Part shown: positions 1 to 9,206 of the stretch, piece by piece
Position numbering within the stretch: the first letter of the stretch is position 1
Layout of the letters: every line of letters starts with the position of its first letter
Assembly: GCF_963518785.1 (NCBI RefSeq)
Contig: NZ_CAUQKJ010000004.1
Coordinates: 1 to 64,000 of the forward strand
Direction: 5' to 3'
Length of the DNA: 64,000 nucleotides
Source of the DNA: an uncultured Campylobacter sp.
Lineage (GTDB): Bacteria; Campylobacterota; Campylobacteria; Campylobacterales; Campylobacteraceae
Position numbers and translations under genes: made by a program
Notes under the pieces: generated by a model
Told to the model about the DNA's origin: nothing
The model's input: the letters and a program-made list of their open reading frames with translations, nothing else
Databases searched by the model: none

Positions 1-41
1 TCGTCGGGTGGGTCATTTGTGTTTCTGTGTCATTTTTGTGT

Positions 42-71
42 GTTTCATTTCCCATGGTGTTGTTATTATAC
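42..71 (-). repeat. Degenerate leader-distal terminal CRISPR repeat
   Basis: This stretch matches the 30-bp repeat at 22 of 30 positions and is followed by a 34-nt spacer (72-105), so it is in register with the array. Decay of the last repeat is typical of the leader-distal end, which supports a leader on the right. Positions 1-41 to its left show no further clear repeat. Confidence 0.8.
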
Positions 72-1314
72 GCATTTTTAATTTTATGGATGGCGCTATG
101 AACTTGTTTCAATTCCCAACGGGATGGAATTCTACTTTTTGTAATTATTCCTTACGCTTGATATTGATTGTTTCAATTCCCAACGGGATGGAATTCTACA
201 CTTTTATGACTGGCTGGAAGAGCTTAGCGGCGAGCGTTTCAATTCCCAACGGGATGGAATTCTACTGAAACATATCGTTGGTTTGCTTCTGCTTTTTCTC
301 GTTTCAATTCCCAACGGGATGGAATTCTACAGGCGCCGTTACCGCGGAAACTGCAAGACAAAAGCGTTTCAATTCCCAACGGGATGGAATTCTACTACGC
401 AAAGCCAAAAATCGCCCGCTTTAATAGGCGTCGGTTTCAATTCCCAACGGGATGGAATTCTACGCAAAAATGCTTTTAATGCCCATTTAAACGGGTGTGT
501 TTCAATTCCCAACGGGATGGAATTCTACGCTATTACGGTGTTAGGCGTCAGCAAAAGCGAATCGTTTCAATTCCCAACGGGATGGAATTCTACTTCGGTG
601 CTAGCGGCATCTACGCTAGGAAACCAATGTTTCAATTCCCAACGGGATGGAATTCTACCCGCGAGGGGGATTTTTTAGTAGGCGATGCATACATGTTTCA
701 ATTCCCAACGGGATGGAATTCTACGGGAAGCGTCCGTATGGATACGACAATCCATACCCGAGGTTTCAATTCCCAACGGGATGGAATTCTACTCGCCGTC
801 CTAGTCTTGCCGGTGCCCATTTCCAGTTTCAATTCCCAACGGGATGGAATTCTACGCTCGCCGCCGTGCACGAATTCGGAAGCCCCGCGCAGTTTCAATT
901 CCCAACGGGATGGAATTCTACCATACGAGGTCAGAAAATGATAAACGTCGGCGAATGTTTCAATTCCCAACGGGATGGAATTCTACCAAAACTCTATCGC
1001 CTCACCCCTCGTATAGGCTTGCAGTTTCAATTCCCAACGGGATGGAATTCTACGCCATATTCTGGATATACAGTGTATTTCCAATCGCAGTGTTTCAATT
1101 CCCAACGGGATGGAATTCTACCTGCTGTGTTCGGCTCCGTTTGTTCCTCTAGGTTGTTTCAATTCCCAACGGGATGGAATTCTACGTTGGTACCAATCAA
1201 AGCCCCGATACTGTTGTCTCGTTTCAATTCCCAACGGGATGGAATTCTACGCAAATGGGAATTTATGCCGCGGTTTATCATTTTGTTTCAATTCCCAACG
1301 GGATGGAATTCTAC
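42..1314 (-). CRISPR. Type I-B CRISPR array, 19 perfect repeats plus 1 degenerate
   Basis: Nineteen identical 30-bp repeats (plus-strand form begins GTTTCAATTC and ends GGAATTCTAC) start at 106, 170, 236, 301, 366, 434, 499, 564, 629, 695, 763, 826, 892, 957, 1024, 1092, 1156, 1221 and 1285. A decayed copy lies at 42. The 19 spacers are 33-38 nt and all different. On the minus strand the repeat ends in ATTGAAAC, the usual 8-nt 5' handle of Cas6-processed type I-B crRNAs, and AATTCC/GGAATT can form the repeat stem. Transcription is therefore inferred to run on the minus strand, with the newest spacer at 1251-1284, next to the leader. Open frames across the array are translated repeats, not genes. 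Confidence 0.98.
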
Positions 1315-1699
1315 AGCACGAATTTTGCCATTTTTCTAGGTAGAAAGTGTTAGGAGTATATATTTTTATGCCTTAAAATGGACTAAATTTAAAAAAGCGC
1401 CGATTGTTAAATGCCCAAAATTAGGCATTTCAAAATCTTAAAAGCAACTTTATCGCTATCTATATGTATCATGAGTGCAAATGTTAAAATCTCAATATAA
1501 GACATTCAAAAATCGAAGTGTGAATAATAAAAAGCTGAAATTTTAAAAGCATATGCGTTTTTAAAGCCAATTCGTTCGCCGTTCCGTGCTTCAGATCAAA
1601 TTTATTTCAAAAGCACATGCATTTTAAGAGGGCGCAATCTATGGGCGTAAGTGATTCTAGTCAAAATTTCAAAAGCACGAATGAGCTTAAAAGCCCAGC
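1315..1699 (-). promoter_or_regulatory. CRISPR leader between array and cas1
   Basis: This AT-rich, gene-free stretch adjoins the perfect repeat at 1285-1314. Read on the minus strand it lies upstream of the first repeat, where the array promoter and integration signals should be. A weak -10-like TATACT sits at 1360-1355 with no recognisable -35. Three related short repeats lie at its cas1-proximal end. The leader role is inferred from position, repeat orientation and the decayed repeat at the opposite end. Confidence 0.65.
1541..1693. repeat. Three imperfect direct repeats in the CRISPR leader
   Basis: Related 26-27 bp units occur at 1541-1567, 1605-1630 and 1667-1693. Each has the pattern TTT(T/C)AAAAGCA followed by a variable centre (ATGC in the first two) and a TTTAAAG-like end. 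Centre-to-centre spacing is about 62-64 bp, close to the repeat-spacer period of the array. Their function is unknown; they could bind an architectural protein used in spacer acquisition, or be very old array remnants. Confidence 0.45.
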
Positions 1700-2698
1700 C
1701 TACCGCCATACCAGCCCCTCGTAAGGCACGCCTTCACAGACGTATTTTTTAATCTGATTGGCCTCGCGACGGATAATTTGACGCCAGGTTAAGCTCTGTC
1801 CCGCTACGTTCGCGCAAGATGATAGTTTCTCAATCATTTTTAGCTCGATTTTTTGCACCGCTTCTCGACCAAATCGAATACGCCCCGCGTCCGTTTCAAA
1901 ATCTTTTGCCGTAATCTCGCGTTTATTTAACATTCCAAAAATTAATCTATCGCCTAAGATCGGCTTAAAAATCTCTGCAAGATCAAGATGCAGGCTTAAC
2001 GCGCGGTAGTTTGGCTCGTGTAAAAAGCCGATGCGCGGATCAAGCTCGGTTTTGTAAATTTCGCTGAGGCAGACGTTATAAATGCGCGTATTTACATAGC
2101 TAATGAGGGCATTAATTTTATCTGCCGGCGGGCGTTTGGAACGCGTCGTAAATTTAAAACTGCGCTGTTCCTCGATGATTTCGTTCCAAGCCGCGAAATA
2201 CTGCTTGGCAAAGCCGCCTTCCACCGCCATTACCGCTGCTATGTCGCAGGCGCGCGCTAGAGCATCCAGATGCGGCGCAGTATCGAGCGAGACGCCGTAA
2301 GCCTTGCAATTAATGGCTGCATTTAAGATGCGAGCGCGAGTAATCTCGCGAGCGATAAAAAGGCGCTTAGAAAGATCATCAAAAGCCCGCAGCTGCGCCA
2401 AAAGCACAAAGCCGCTTTTATTTACGGAATTTGAAGTGTTCGGGAAAAAGCTGCCGCGAAAGCTTTGATAGGCGCTAAAAATATGCAGCAAAATGTTATT
2501 ATCAGCCAAAAACGCCATAGTATAAGTGTCAAGCTCTACTCGCGCCAAAATATAAATTTCATCAATCGCGTTAATCGGCAAAATTTTACTAGTTAGAATT
2601 CCACCCTCGTCGTTAAATTTATCGAAGTATAGATTATTATCTTTGCGGCGCAATCGGCCTGGGCTTAAAATAAAATGCGTGCGATCCAATTTTTGCAT
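1700..2698 (-). CDS. cas1: CRISPR-associated endonuclease Cas1 (type I-B)
   Basis: Cas1 is the integrase of the Cas1-Cas2 adaptation complex, a metal-dependent enzyme that inserts new spacers at the leader end. The 332-residue length is normal. The expected catalytic residues are visible: Glu160 in AVEGGFAKQYF, His227 in GFLHEPNYRALSLHLD, and Asp239/Glu242 in the following DLAEIFKP helix. The gene is the last of the cas operon and ends against the leader. It starts 16 bp after the cas2 stop, so cas2 precedes cas1, the reverse of the common order. It appears intact. Confidence 0.97.
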   Translation of the reverse strand: MQKLDRTHFILSPGRLRRKDNNLYFDKFNDEGGILTSKILPINAIDEIYILARVELDTYTMAFLADNNILLHIFSAYQSFRGSFFPNTSNSVNKSGFVLLAQLRAFDDLSKRLFIAREITRARILNAAINCKAYGVSLDTAPHLDALARACDIAAVMAVEGGFAKQYFAAWNEIIEEQRSFKFTTRSKRPPADKINALISYVNTRIYNVCLSEIYKTELDPRIGFLHEPNYRALSLHLDLAEIFKPILGDRLIFGMLNKREITAKDFETDAGRIRFGREAVQKIELKMIEKLSSCANVAGQSLTWRQIIRREANQIKKYVCEGVPYEGLVWR

Positions 2699-2714
2699 AC
2701 TTTATCCTTAAATT

Positions 2715-2993
2715 TTAGCTGAAAATCGCTTCGTTTTTATCGCGTCCGATGACTAGGCGCTGTGAATATTTGAGCGAATTAAAAGTATAAATTACTACCG
2801 AATCAAGCTTGCTGGCGCATTCTTTTTGCAAAATCGCCATTAATTTTTTAAGATCGCTCGCTCTGATTTCACCCTCAAAAACGCTGAATTGCACGCGAGG
2901 CAGAAACTTCTCGACCGCCTTTCGGACGCGCGCAGCGTTATTTTTCTCCTTTTCGTCGCTGCTTGAAATATCGTAAAATAAAATAGCGTACAT
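2715..2993 (-). CDS. cas2: CRISPR-associated endoribonuclease Cas2
   Basis: Cas2 is the small ferredoxin-fold partner that bridges two Cas1 dimers during spacer integration. I start it at 2993, where an AGGAG site precedes the ATG and the protein begins MYAILFYDIS, with the conserved Asp at the end of strand 1 (residue 8). A frame extension to 3011 would overlap cas4 and lacks such a site. The product is 92 residues, as usual. It follows the cas4 stop by 8 bp and precedes cas1 by 16 bp, so the adaptation genes are co-transcribed. Confidence 0.95.
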   Translation of the reverse strand: MYAILFYDISSSDEKEKNNAARVRKAVEKFLPRVQFSVFEGEIRASDLKKLMAILQKECASKLDSVVIYTFNSLKYSQRLVIGRDKNEAIFS

Positions 2994-3001
2994 TCTATCT
3001 C

Positions 3002-3499
3002 CTAAATGCAATAATCACGATAAGCGCAACTCTCGCAAATCTTTTGCGGGCTAAATTTAGGCGGCTTTGGCTCGTTCACAAGGGCGGTAATGCCGTTTAG
3101 AATTGTTTCGATTTTAGTGAAATTTTCGGCGTTATCCTCAATGGCTATGACGGTTTTGCCGCTAATTAATTTGCCTTTTACCTCTTTTAAATTTAAGCCT
3201 ATTTTTAAAAGATAGATATAAAAAAGCAGCTGCATCTTGCCTGCTTCTGGATTTTTTAGGCTCTTTTTATATTCGGTGATGAGATAATGTCCGCGCTGCT
3301 TGGAAAGCTTGTCAAATTTCAAATTCGAAAATGCGAATTCCTGCAAACCGCTCTCTTTGATGTCTGCTAGCGCCTTGCCCATCATCATGTTTTCATCTTC
3401 CTGATTGGCGTGAATATTGTGTCCGTAAAGCCACGCCTCACGCTTACAGGTAATGTAATAATTCACAAGCGTGCCGGTGATTTGGTCTTTGCAAAACAT
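3002..3499 (-). CDS. cas4: CRISPR-associated exonuclease Cas4
   Basis: Cas4 is a RecB-like iron-sulfur nuclease that trims prespacers and helps select those with a correct PAM. The 165-residue protein has the four-cysteine Fe-S set (Cys18 near the N-terminus; Cys155, Cys158 and Cys164 at the C-terminus), the E-x-K core at Glu76-Lys78 (ITEYKKS) and a QxxxY-type helix near residue 90. Its ATG overlaps the cas3 stop by one base (TAATG), implying translational coupling to cas3. Confidence 0.95.
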   Translation of the reverse strand: MFCKDQITGTLVNYYITCKREAWLYGHNIHANQEDENMMMGKALADIKESGLQEFAFSNLKFDKLSKQRGHYLITEYKKSLKNPEAGKMQLLFYIYLLKIGLNLKEVKGKLISGKTVIAIEDNAENFTKIETILNGITALVNEPKPPKFSPQKICESCAYRDYCI

Positions 3500-5694
3500 T
3501 AGTCGAAAAACTCATTCTTGAGATTTAAGGCGGCATCCTTTTTAATCCCGAAATTATTATTGTACGAAGTGTCGCCGAATGGTAAATAATAGACATCTTT
3601 TAGCCCATCAATACGCTTTATATTTAAACGCTTTGCATCAAATTCTGTGATATTTACACCAAATCTATTAATTTTCTTAATAGTATTCGTAAATATATCT
3701 TTCTTATTAAATTTGTCCATATCAAGCCTATTGATTTCAAAAATTTCATTTTGAAATTCTTTAATATAATCTTCTTTTGGCTCAATTATTACTAAAATTT
3801 TAAGCCTATCATCCATCGCCTCGCTAATCTTTTCGTTTATATCGTAAAATCCTAGCTCTCGCATCTGCTCCGCCAAAAATAAGCCCTCTAGGCTTTGCTT
3901 TATGGCGCTGAAATACCTAGTAGAAATATCTAAAATTTCGCTTTCGATGATATCCCTTTGCTTTAGAATTTTTACCAAAATATTATCGCTAATGCGTTTT
4001 AAATCACCATAAATGAGATCGGAGTAGTCGCAAATATCGTTAAATACGTATAATTCTCCCAGAGCTGCGAAATTTCTATTTATGCGACCGGCGGTTTGGA
4101 TAATCGAGCTAATGGGCGCTATCTCTCGAAATCCGACATAAAAATCCAAATCCACGCCAGCTTCGATAGACTGTGTAGAAATTAGCAAGATCGGATCACC
4201 GCGCCCACTTTTATTTTTTGCAATTGCATCTTTTATATTTTCGATATTTTTTCGTTTGTGATCGTCGCACATATATCCGTTTAGGCAAAAAACTTTAAAT
4301 TCGTCGTAAAATTCCAAAAATAGCTCTTGCGCTTTTTTAATGGTATTTACGACGACTAGTGTATTTTTGCATTTTGCCGATTGTTTAATATTGTCTTTTA
4401 AAGCACTCTCGTCACCATCAAACCACTTCAAAACGTATCTATTTTGATCTTTGAAATAATCTAAATTTGAAATTTCTTTAAATTTAGTCGCATCAACAAT
4501 AGGCATCGTGGCGGACATAAAGATAAAAATGCAGCCAAATTTCTCCGCCATCATCTCGCAAAGTTTCATGAAATCCGCCCTGAACTTATACGGTACCGCC
4601 TGCGCCTCATCGATTATTATTACACTATTTTTTAATCGGTTAAATTTTACGCTATCTTTATTTTTGTTTCCAAAGAGTGCAAATATAAATTGATATAGCG
4701 TAGTTACGTTAATATCTCCGCTAAAGGAATCCATCAAAAATTTAACTTTAGAATAGCGATCTTGCGGGGTGCTTTCATCTATCGTAGTTTTGTGATGAAT
4801 TTTATGAATTAATATATTTTTATCGTCTTTGAAGATTTCTTTTATCTCATTATAAACTTGATCTATGATAGCCGTAAACGGCAGCACGTAAATAATACGT
4901 TCTTTATTAAATTTAGCGGCAAAATTTAGCGCAGTCAAAGTCTTACCGTAGCCTGTAGGCGCGGTTAAAGTAAAAAGATTATGATTTACATCGAAATTAT
5001 TTAAAACAAATTTTCTAAACTCGCTTCTTTTCGCATTTGGCTTACGATTTTCCAGGGCTTTGATATATTTTTCGATCGTATTAGAATTCGCCGGCTTAGA
5101 AACAGGAATTCTTTGATTAAAAATAGCTTCATATTTATCACTATAAATAAGCGACGAAAATATGTCTTTGAAATTTAAAAAGTCATCGTAGTCAAACTTC
5201 TTTTTCGCAAATTTGAAATATTCTCTTAAATGTTTAGCTTTAATTAAAAGCTCATTTTTATCCCTTTTAATATCTTTGTAAATTTCTAAACCTAAAGCTT
5301 TATCTAAGACTTCATCCCAAAAGCCTAGCTCTTTCGAGCTCTCAAAATATTTACCGAAATTTTTATTTTGCGTTGTAAGCTCACAAAAATTTTCTACATT
5401 TCCGTGGTGTGATACGATGGATAAAAACCCAAAAGCCGTATCTAGCTCATTAAATTCTGAATTTAGTAAAAATATGTAGGCGGATAATAAAGCATGATTT
5501 TTATCTGCAATTTTTTCAGTAGGGTTTTTGATATAAATCTGAAAATTAGTTTTTAGCTTAGCTATATCGTGATAAATTTTAACGCATTGCAAAAGCCTAC
5601 TATCCGCTTCGGCAAGCATATTTGTTATATGCTTTATTAGTGGTTTGTTAGGATGTGATAGCAGCTCACTTTGCAAAGTAGACCTTGTAGTCAT
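3499..5694 (-). CDS. cas3: CRISPR-associated nuclease-helicase Cas3 (HD + DExD/H)
   Basis: Cas3 is recruited to the Cascade R-loop, nicks the displaced strand and degrades target DNA. The 731-residue protein fuses an N-terminal HD nuclease (His14, the His42-Asp43 pair in YHDIAKL, HHG at 96-98) to a superfamily 2 helicase: Walker A APTGYGKT at 245-252, motif II DEAQ at 362-365, SAT at 394-396, then an EAGVDLD motif and QTAGRINR. Motif II has Gln at the fourth position instead of His. The start overlaps the end of cas5 by 29 bp, and the first HD-family histidine lies only 14 residues in, so this start is needed. Confidence 0.96.
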   Translation of the reverse strand: MTTRSTLQSELLSHPNKPLIKHITNMLAEADSRLLQCVKIYHDIAKLKTNFQIYIKNPTEKIADKNHALLSAYIFLLNSEFNELDTAFGFLSIVSHHGNVENFCELTTQNKNFGKYFESSKELGFWDEVLDKALGLEIYKDIKRDKNELLIKAKHLREYFKFAKKKFDYDDFLNFKDIFSSLIYSDKYEAIFNQRIPVSKPANSNTIEKYIKALENRKPNAKRSEFRKFVLNNFDVNHNLFTLTAPTGYGKTLTALNFAAKFNKERIIYVLPFTAIIDQVYNEIKEIFKDDKNILIHKIHHKTTIDESTPQDRYSKVKFLMDSFSGDINVTTLYQFIFALFGNKNKDSVKFNRLKNSVIIIDEAQAVPYKFRADFMKLCEMMAEKFGCIFIFMSATMPIVDATKFKEISNLDYFKDQNRYVLKWFDGDESALKDNIKQSAKCKNTLVVVNTIKKAQELFLEFYDEFKVFCLNGYMCDDHKRKNIENIKDAIAKNKSGRGDPILLISTQSIEAGVDLDFYVGFREIAPISSIIQTAGRINRNFAALGELYVFNDICDYSDLIYGDLKRISDNILVKILKQRDIIESEILDISTRYFSAIKQSLEGLFLAEQMRELGFYDINEKISEAMDDRLKILVIIEPKEDYIKEFQNEIFEINRLDMDKFNKKDIFTNTIKKINRFGVNITEFDAKRLNIKRIDGLKDVYYLPFGDTSYNNNFGIKKDAALNLKNEFFD

Positions 5695-6379
5695 TTATTT
5701 GATAAATATTTCCTCTATTCTTTGCTTTGATTTGACTATTGCCGCTTAGCTTGATAACGAAATCTTTAAAATCCTTAAAAATTCGATCCTCTTCGCATCC
5801 GCAAGCCATTCTGGCCGCAGTAAGTCTGATATCAAAGCTTTGTGCATCAAATATAAAATCGTCCATTAAAACGAACGTATCTATAAAACTTTCCTTTTCA
5901 TGCACCAATTCACAATTTTTTATCTCGATATATTTAAAATCCGCTATACAAAAATTTATACCTAAATATGGTGTAAAGGAGCATCTATGAGCTTTTAAGC
6001 TGTTAATTATATTTTCTTTATAAGAAGCGTTTAAAGCACTTAAATCAACGAATATAACATATCTAGGATCTTTTATTAGCTCTTTATAAAACTGCTTTTT
6101 CTCACTAGAATCTTGGTAGCCTTGTTCGATATGCATACTTGACGATAGAGCAAATTTTATACCGTTAAAAATCATAGTTTTTTTGCGAAATTGCGAACTT
6201 AAAATAACGCTATAACCTATATCGTTAAATTTAAAATAATTCATTTCACCTATAATCGCTCCCAAAAGCCCCATGACGGCAGTCTTTGGCGGCACCGGGT
6301 ATGTAAGAGACGAGTAGATAGTAGCCGGATGAGAAAAATGCGCATAATCTCCCGATAGCTCAAAAGCTATTATATCCAT
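5666..6379 (-). CDS. cas5: Cascade subunit Cas5 (type I-B)
   Basis: Cas5 is a RAMP-fold Cascade subunit that caps the 5' handle of the crRNA next to Cas8. The 237-residue protein has the family N-terminus: a beta strand, GDYAHFSHP, then YPVPPKTAVMGLLGAIIGE, matching the Cas5 pattern around the crRNA handle. Its ATG directly follows the cas7 stop with no intervening base, and its 3' end overlaps cas3 by 29 bp, so effector subunits are tightly coupled. The gene appears intact. Confidence 0.93.
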   Translation of the reverse strand: MDIIAFELSGDYAHFSHPATIYSSLTYPVPPKTAVMGLLGAIIGEMNYFKFNDIGYSVILSSQFRKKTMIFNGIKFALSSSMHIEQGYQDSSEKKQFYKELIKDPRYVIFVDLSALNASYKENIINSLKAHRCSFTPYLGINFCIADFKYIEIKNCELVHEKESFIDTFVLMDDFIFDAQSFDIRLTAARMACGCEEDRIFKDFKDFVIKLSGNSQIKAKNRGNIYQINDYKVYFAK

Positions 6380-7297
6380 TTAAAATCCCATTTTTATCCA
6401 ATTACTATCAAATTGTGATCTGTTATTTTGCTCGAAGTCAAAATCGCTCATATACTCTATTTTTTCGATTTCTTGCGCGTATCTGGTAAGTTTAGCTTTT
6501 AATCTAGAAAAATCAATCGTAAAATCATTTATACTTCTTATCTCTACGTCTTCTTTGCTACTATTTATACTTATACAGTTATTTAAATCTCCAGCGAAAG
6601 TATCATTTTTATATGTAATTACTAGCATAAATCTAGGCATCTGACCCATTTTCGTGCGAGTAATTAAATTTTTAGTCCCACTCCAGAGCGCGCTTAAAAT
6701 CACTTTCACATCATCTTCGCTCAAATTCGTAATCTTTGCACTATGATTATCCACTATTCCGTAAGTTGCAAACATTGCATAATTTAAAAAATCTTCTTCC
6801 CTAAACGTTTTATTCGCCTTATCGCTACCGCTTGCAAATGCGCCGGTGCCTTTTATATGCTCTACCGCAACTCTATGAAGCGATCTGCTCATTCTAAACT
6901 GAATGGGTCCAACAAATTGAATTCCTGCCGTTTTTATGCCTTCTTTTTTCATCTCGTCTTTATCCGATATCGGCAAAACTCCACCAAATGCGCGAATATC
7001 GATAAATTTAGATAAAATTTCTTTTTCAATCTCGATTTTTTCTTGCTTAACGTTAATTACTTCACGTATTGCGCTTTTGCAATCTAAGATATTTTCATCT
7101 CTTTTATACTCTTTAATGAAAATCGCACTTTCGTCTTTTTTCATAATTTCATCTCTAATTGTTCGCTTTATACGTACATCAGTAACTTCTGCTATACCCG
7201 TCTCATCGTCTATCCTAGGAGCGTTATCTCTTAGCATATCGCCGTTTGGATTAAAATTTTCGCCGTCCCAAAGAAATAGAATTTCCTTCTTTTTCAT
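6380..7297 (-). CDS. cas7: Cascade backbone subunit Cas7 (Csh2-type)
   Basis: Cas7 polymerises along the crRNA to form the Cascade backbone. The 305-residue protein starts with the typical FLWDGENFNPNGD segment (the N-P-N-G-D loop of Csh2-type Cas7), followed by TDVRIKRTIRD, and has a central glycine-containing segment with SGTKNLITRTKMGQ near residue 210. Its ATG overlaps the cas8b stop by one base (TAATG). The neighbours cas8b and cas5 confirm the assignment. The lower-copy Cas8 and high-copy Cas7 must come from one message, so translation is likely tuned by this junction. Confidence 0.94.
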   Translation of the reverse strand: MKKKEILFLWDGENFNPNGDMLRDNAPRIDDETGIAEVTDVRIKRTIRDEIMKKDESAIFIKEYKRDENILDCKSAIREVINVKQEKIEIEKEILSKFIDIRAFGGVLPISDKDEMKKEGIKTAGIQFVGPIQFRMSRSLHRVAVEHIKGTGAFASGSDKANKTFREEDFLNYAMFATYGIVDNHSAKITNLSEDDVKVILSALWSGTKNLITRTKMGQMPRFMLVITYKNDTFAGDLNNCISINSSKEDVEIRSINDFTIDFSRLKAKLTRYAQEIEKIEYMSDFDFEQNNRSQFDSNWIKMGF

Positions 7298-9090
7298 TAC
7301 TCGTCTCCTTGAGTGTTATCTTTAATATATTTCGTAAAATCACTTCCGCCCATAGCAAAAGCCAGAGTTACATAAGCGCTCTTAATCCGCTTTTGAGATA
7401 AAAACGCACTTGGTAAAATTCCAATCAAAATATCGCGCATGATTTCTATATTAGCGCTTCTTTTTCCTCGCGATACATTGGAGAGTTTTTTGTTAGTTTC
7501 ATCGCATTTGGTCCAAATCCGTTCTAAAAGCTCTTTCGTAATTAGTCCGGCATTATTCAGCCATTTTTCGAATGAGCTATTTTTGCTAATAGCAAATTGG
7601 CGATTTATCAACCCTGCAGACATCATTCCTAGCAAATATGCACTCTGCAATACTTCATTATCTTTTAGAAATTCGCTATTTTTCAAAATCGAGCTTATTA
7701 GCTCTTTTTTATCGCTTAAGCCTTGCAAATTAACCTCCCTTGCAAATGATATTTTTTCATTTAAAGCACCTATTTCATTAAAGAAATTTTGATATTTTTC
7801 GATACTTTTTATACTTCTATTTTGATATGTCTTAACGCAATTAAAATAAAATCCCCACTCTATTTTTGACGCATAACTAGAGTTAATATTGCCTTTATAA
7901 ATCAAAGCAGCATATTTTTCCATCATATCATCTAAATTCATCCTGTTTTGCGATAATAAAAAATTCATAATGTCGATGTTTTTAAGAAATAAATTTTGCA
8001 TGTAAATAGTATCGTCTTGTTGATCTTTACTATCTTTTCGCCTAATCGCCCTAATGTTATATCTACCCATTAAATCGGAAATTTTAGAAATATAAGACGG
8101 CAATACATCATCTATTTGCAATAATACATTAACCGCAGCATTGCTTTTTTTATAAAATAGAATTGTATTTAACACGGGCATATTTGCTTGCGCTTTAGCT
8201 ACGGATTCCAACTCGTAATTAATACTTTCTTCGATATTTTGTATGCCTTGCAGATCTTTTTTCTTTTCGCTCGGATCTTTTAAAATTTCTACTATTTTTT
8301 CTAATAAATTTGTATCATTTACCATTAACGTTGGTAAGACCGCCATTTTATCCCCATAAAAATTAAAAGATAATTCCTTATCAATTGCCATAAAACCGTT
8401 TTTAACCAAATTTGCATTAGCGCCATTTAGAGGTAGTAATCTAACTTTAATGTCTTGTAAAGCAGTCGGTAGCTCATTTACGGAACAAAACGCCAAATTC
8501 GCATCTCCGCCGATACCCATACTATTTGTAAGCATATCATAACCATAAATTTTGACATTTTTACCATTATCGCTATCACTTAAATGACTCGTAAAAATAT
8601 TTTTGAAATACGCTGAGATCGGCCTACCTTCCCAAGATAATGCAAAAAAAGTAGCTACTTTCATGCCCTTTTTCTTAGACTCTTCTTGTAGAGTTGTAAT
8701 TTCACTTAAAATATCATCAAAAAAGCTCTCGTTTAAGCCAGATAAATCCGTTAATATTTTATCATTTTTAATATCGACAGGATTGAAGCAAGAAAGCATA
8801 TTTTTTACAGCTTTTAAAATCCCTTTTATAAATTTAGGCGTATCGTCTTTTACGGCTTTGCTAATGAATTGGACATTAGGGAACAAATTGCCAGAATTCG
8901 CGCCTATACCAAATCTACAAACTATTAAATCGTCTCTTGAAATATTGTTATTTACCGATATTTCTTTGCTTTTAATATCGCAAAGATAAATTTTAATAGC
9001 ATCGTATTCGTAGCTCTTGTTGTTAATTTTAGTTTTTTGTTTATCATAAATCTCGCCGATACTAGAAAAAATTTTAACTATATCGCCCAA
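7297..9090 (-). CDS. cas8b: Cascade large subunit Cas8b (Csh1-type)
   Basis: Position and length identify this 597-residue protein as the type I-B large subunit, which recognises the PAM and helps recruit Cas3. Cas8 proteins diverge strongly, so sequence alone is weak; the gene order cas6-cas8-cas7-cas5-cas3 is the main support. I see no clear zinc-finger cysteine cluster. The start codon is TTG at 9090, with AAAGGA about 7 bases upstream. It lies 28 bp downstream of the -10 of a consensus promoter and is the first gene of the seven-gene cas8b-cas1 unit. Confidence 0.88.
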   Translation of the reverse strand: MGDIVKIFSSIGEIYDKQKTKINNKSYEYDAIKIYLCDIKSKEISVNNNISRDDLIVCRFGIGANSGNLFPNVQFISKAVKDDTPKFIKGILKAVKNMLSCFNPVDIKNDKILTDLSGLNESFFDDILSEITTLQEESKKKGMKVATFFALSWEGRPISAYFKNIFTSHLSDSDNGKNVKIYGYDMLTNSMGIGGDANLAFCSVNELPTALQDIKVRLLPLNGANANLVKNGFMAIDKELSFNFYGDKMAVLPTLMVNDTNLLEKIVEILKDPSEKKKDLQGIQNIEESINYELESVAKAQANMPVLNTILFYKKSNAAVNVLLQIDDVLPSYISKISDLMGRYNIRAIRRKDSKDQQDDTIYMQNLFLKNIDIMNFLLSQNRMNLDDMMEKYAALIYKGNINSSYASKIEWGFYFNCVKTYQNRSIKSIEKYQNFFNEIGALNEKISFAREVNLQGLSDKKELISSILKNSEFLKDNEVLQSAYLLGMMSAGLINRQFAISKNSSFEKWLNNAGLITKELLERIWTKCDETNKKLSNVSRGKRSANIEIMRDILIGILPSAFLSQKRIKSAYVTLAFAMGGSDFTKYIKDNTQGDE

Positions 9091-9117
9091 AATTTATCCT
9101 TTCTAAAATATACGCGA

Positions 9118-9146
9118 ATTATAACTAATTTTAATTATATTGTCAA
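9118..9146 (-). promoter_or_regulatory. Consensus sigma-70 promoter for cas8b operon
   Basis: Read on the minus strand, TTGACA (9146-9141) is followed after exactly 17 bases by TATAAT (9123-9118), matching both hexamers perfectly. The cas8b TTG start lies 28 bp further on with an AAAGGA ribosome site between. It should give strong constitutive expression of the effector and adaptation genes, independent of cas6. The role is inferred from sequence. Confidence 0.85.
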
Positions 9147-9206
9147 TAATTATTGTGTTTTAATGAAATAATTTGCCTTTTTTAAATTTTTATTATACAA
9201 TCGGTT

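Noticed and set aside
8..1343. Several long overlapping open frames across the array, on both strands
   Set aside because: They are translations of the CRISPR repeat (NSQRDGI, FQFPTGWNS, SIPNGMEFY strings) and have no ribosome sites.
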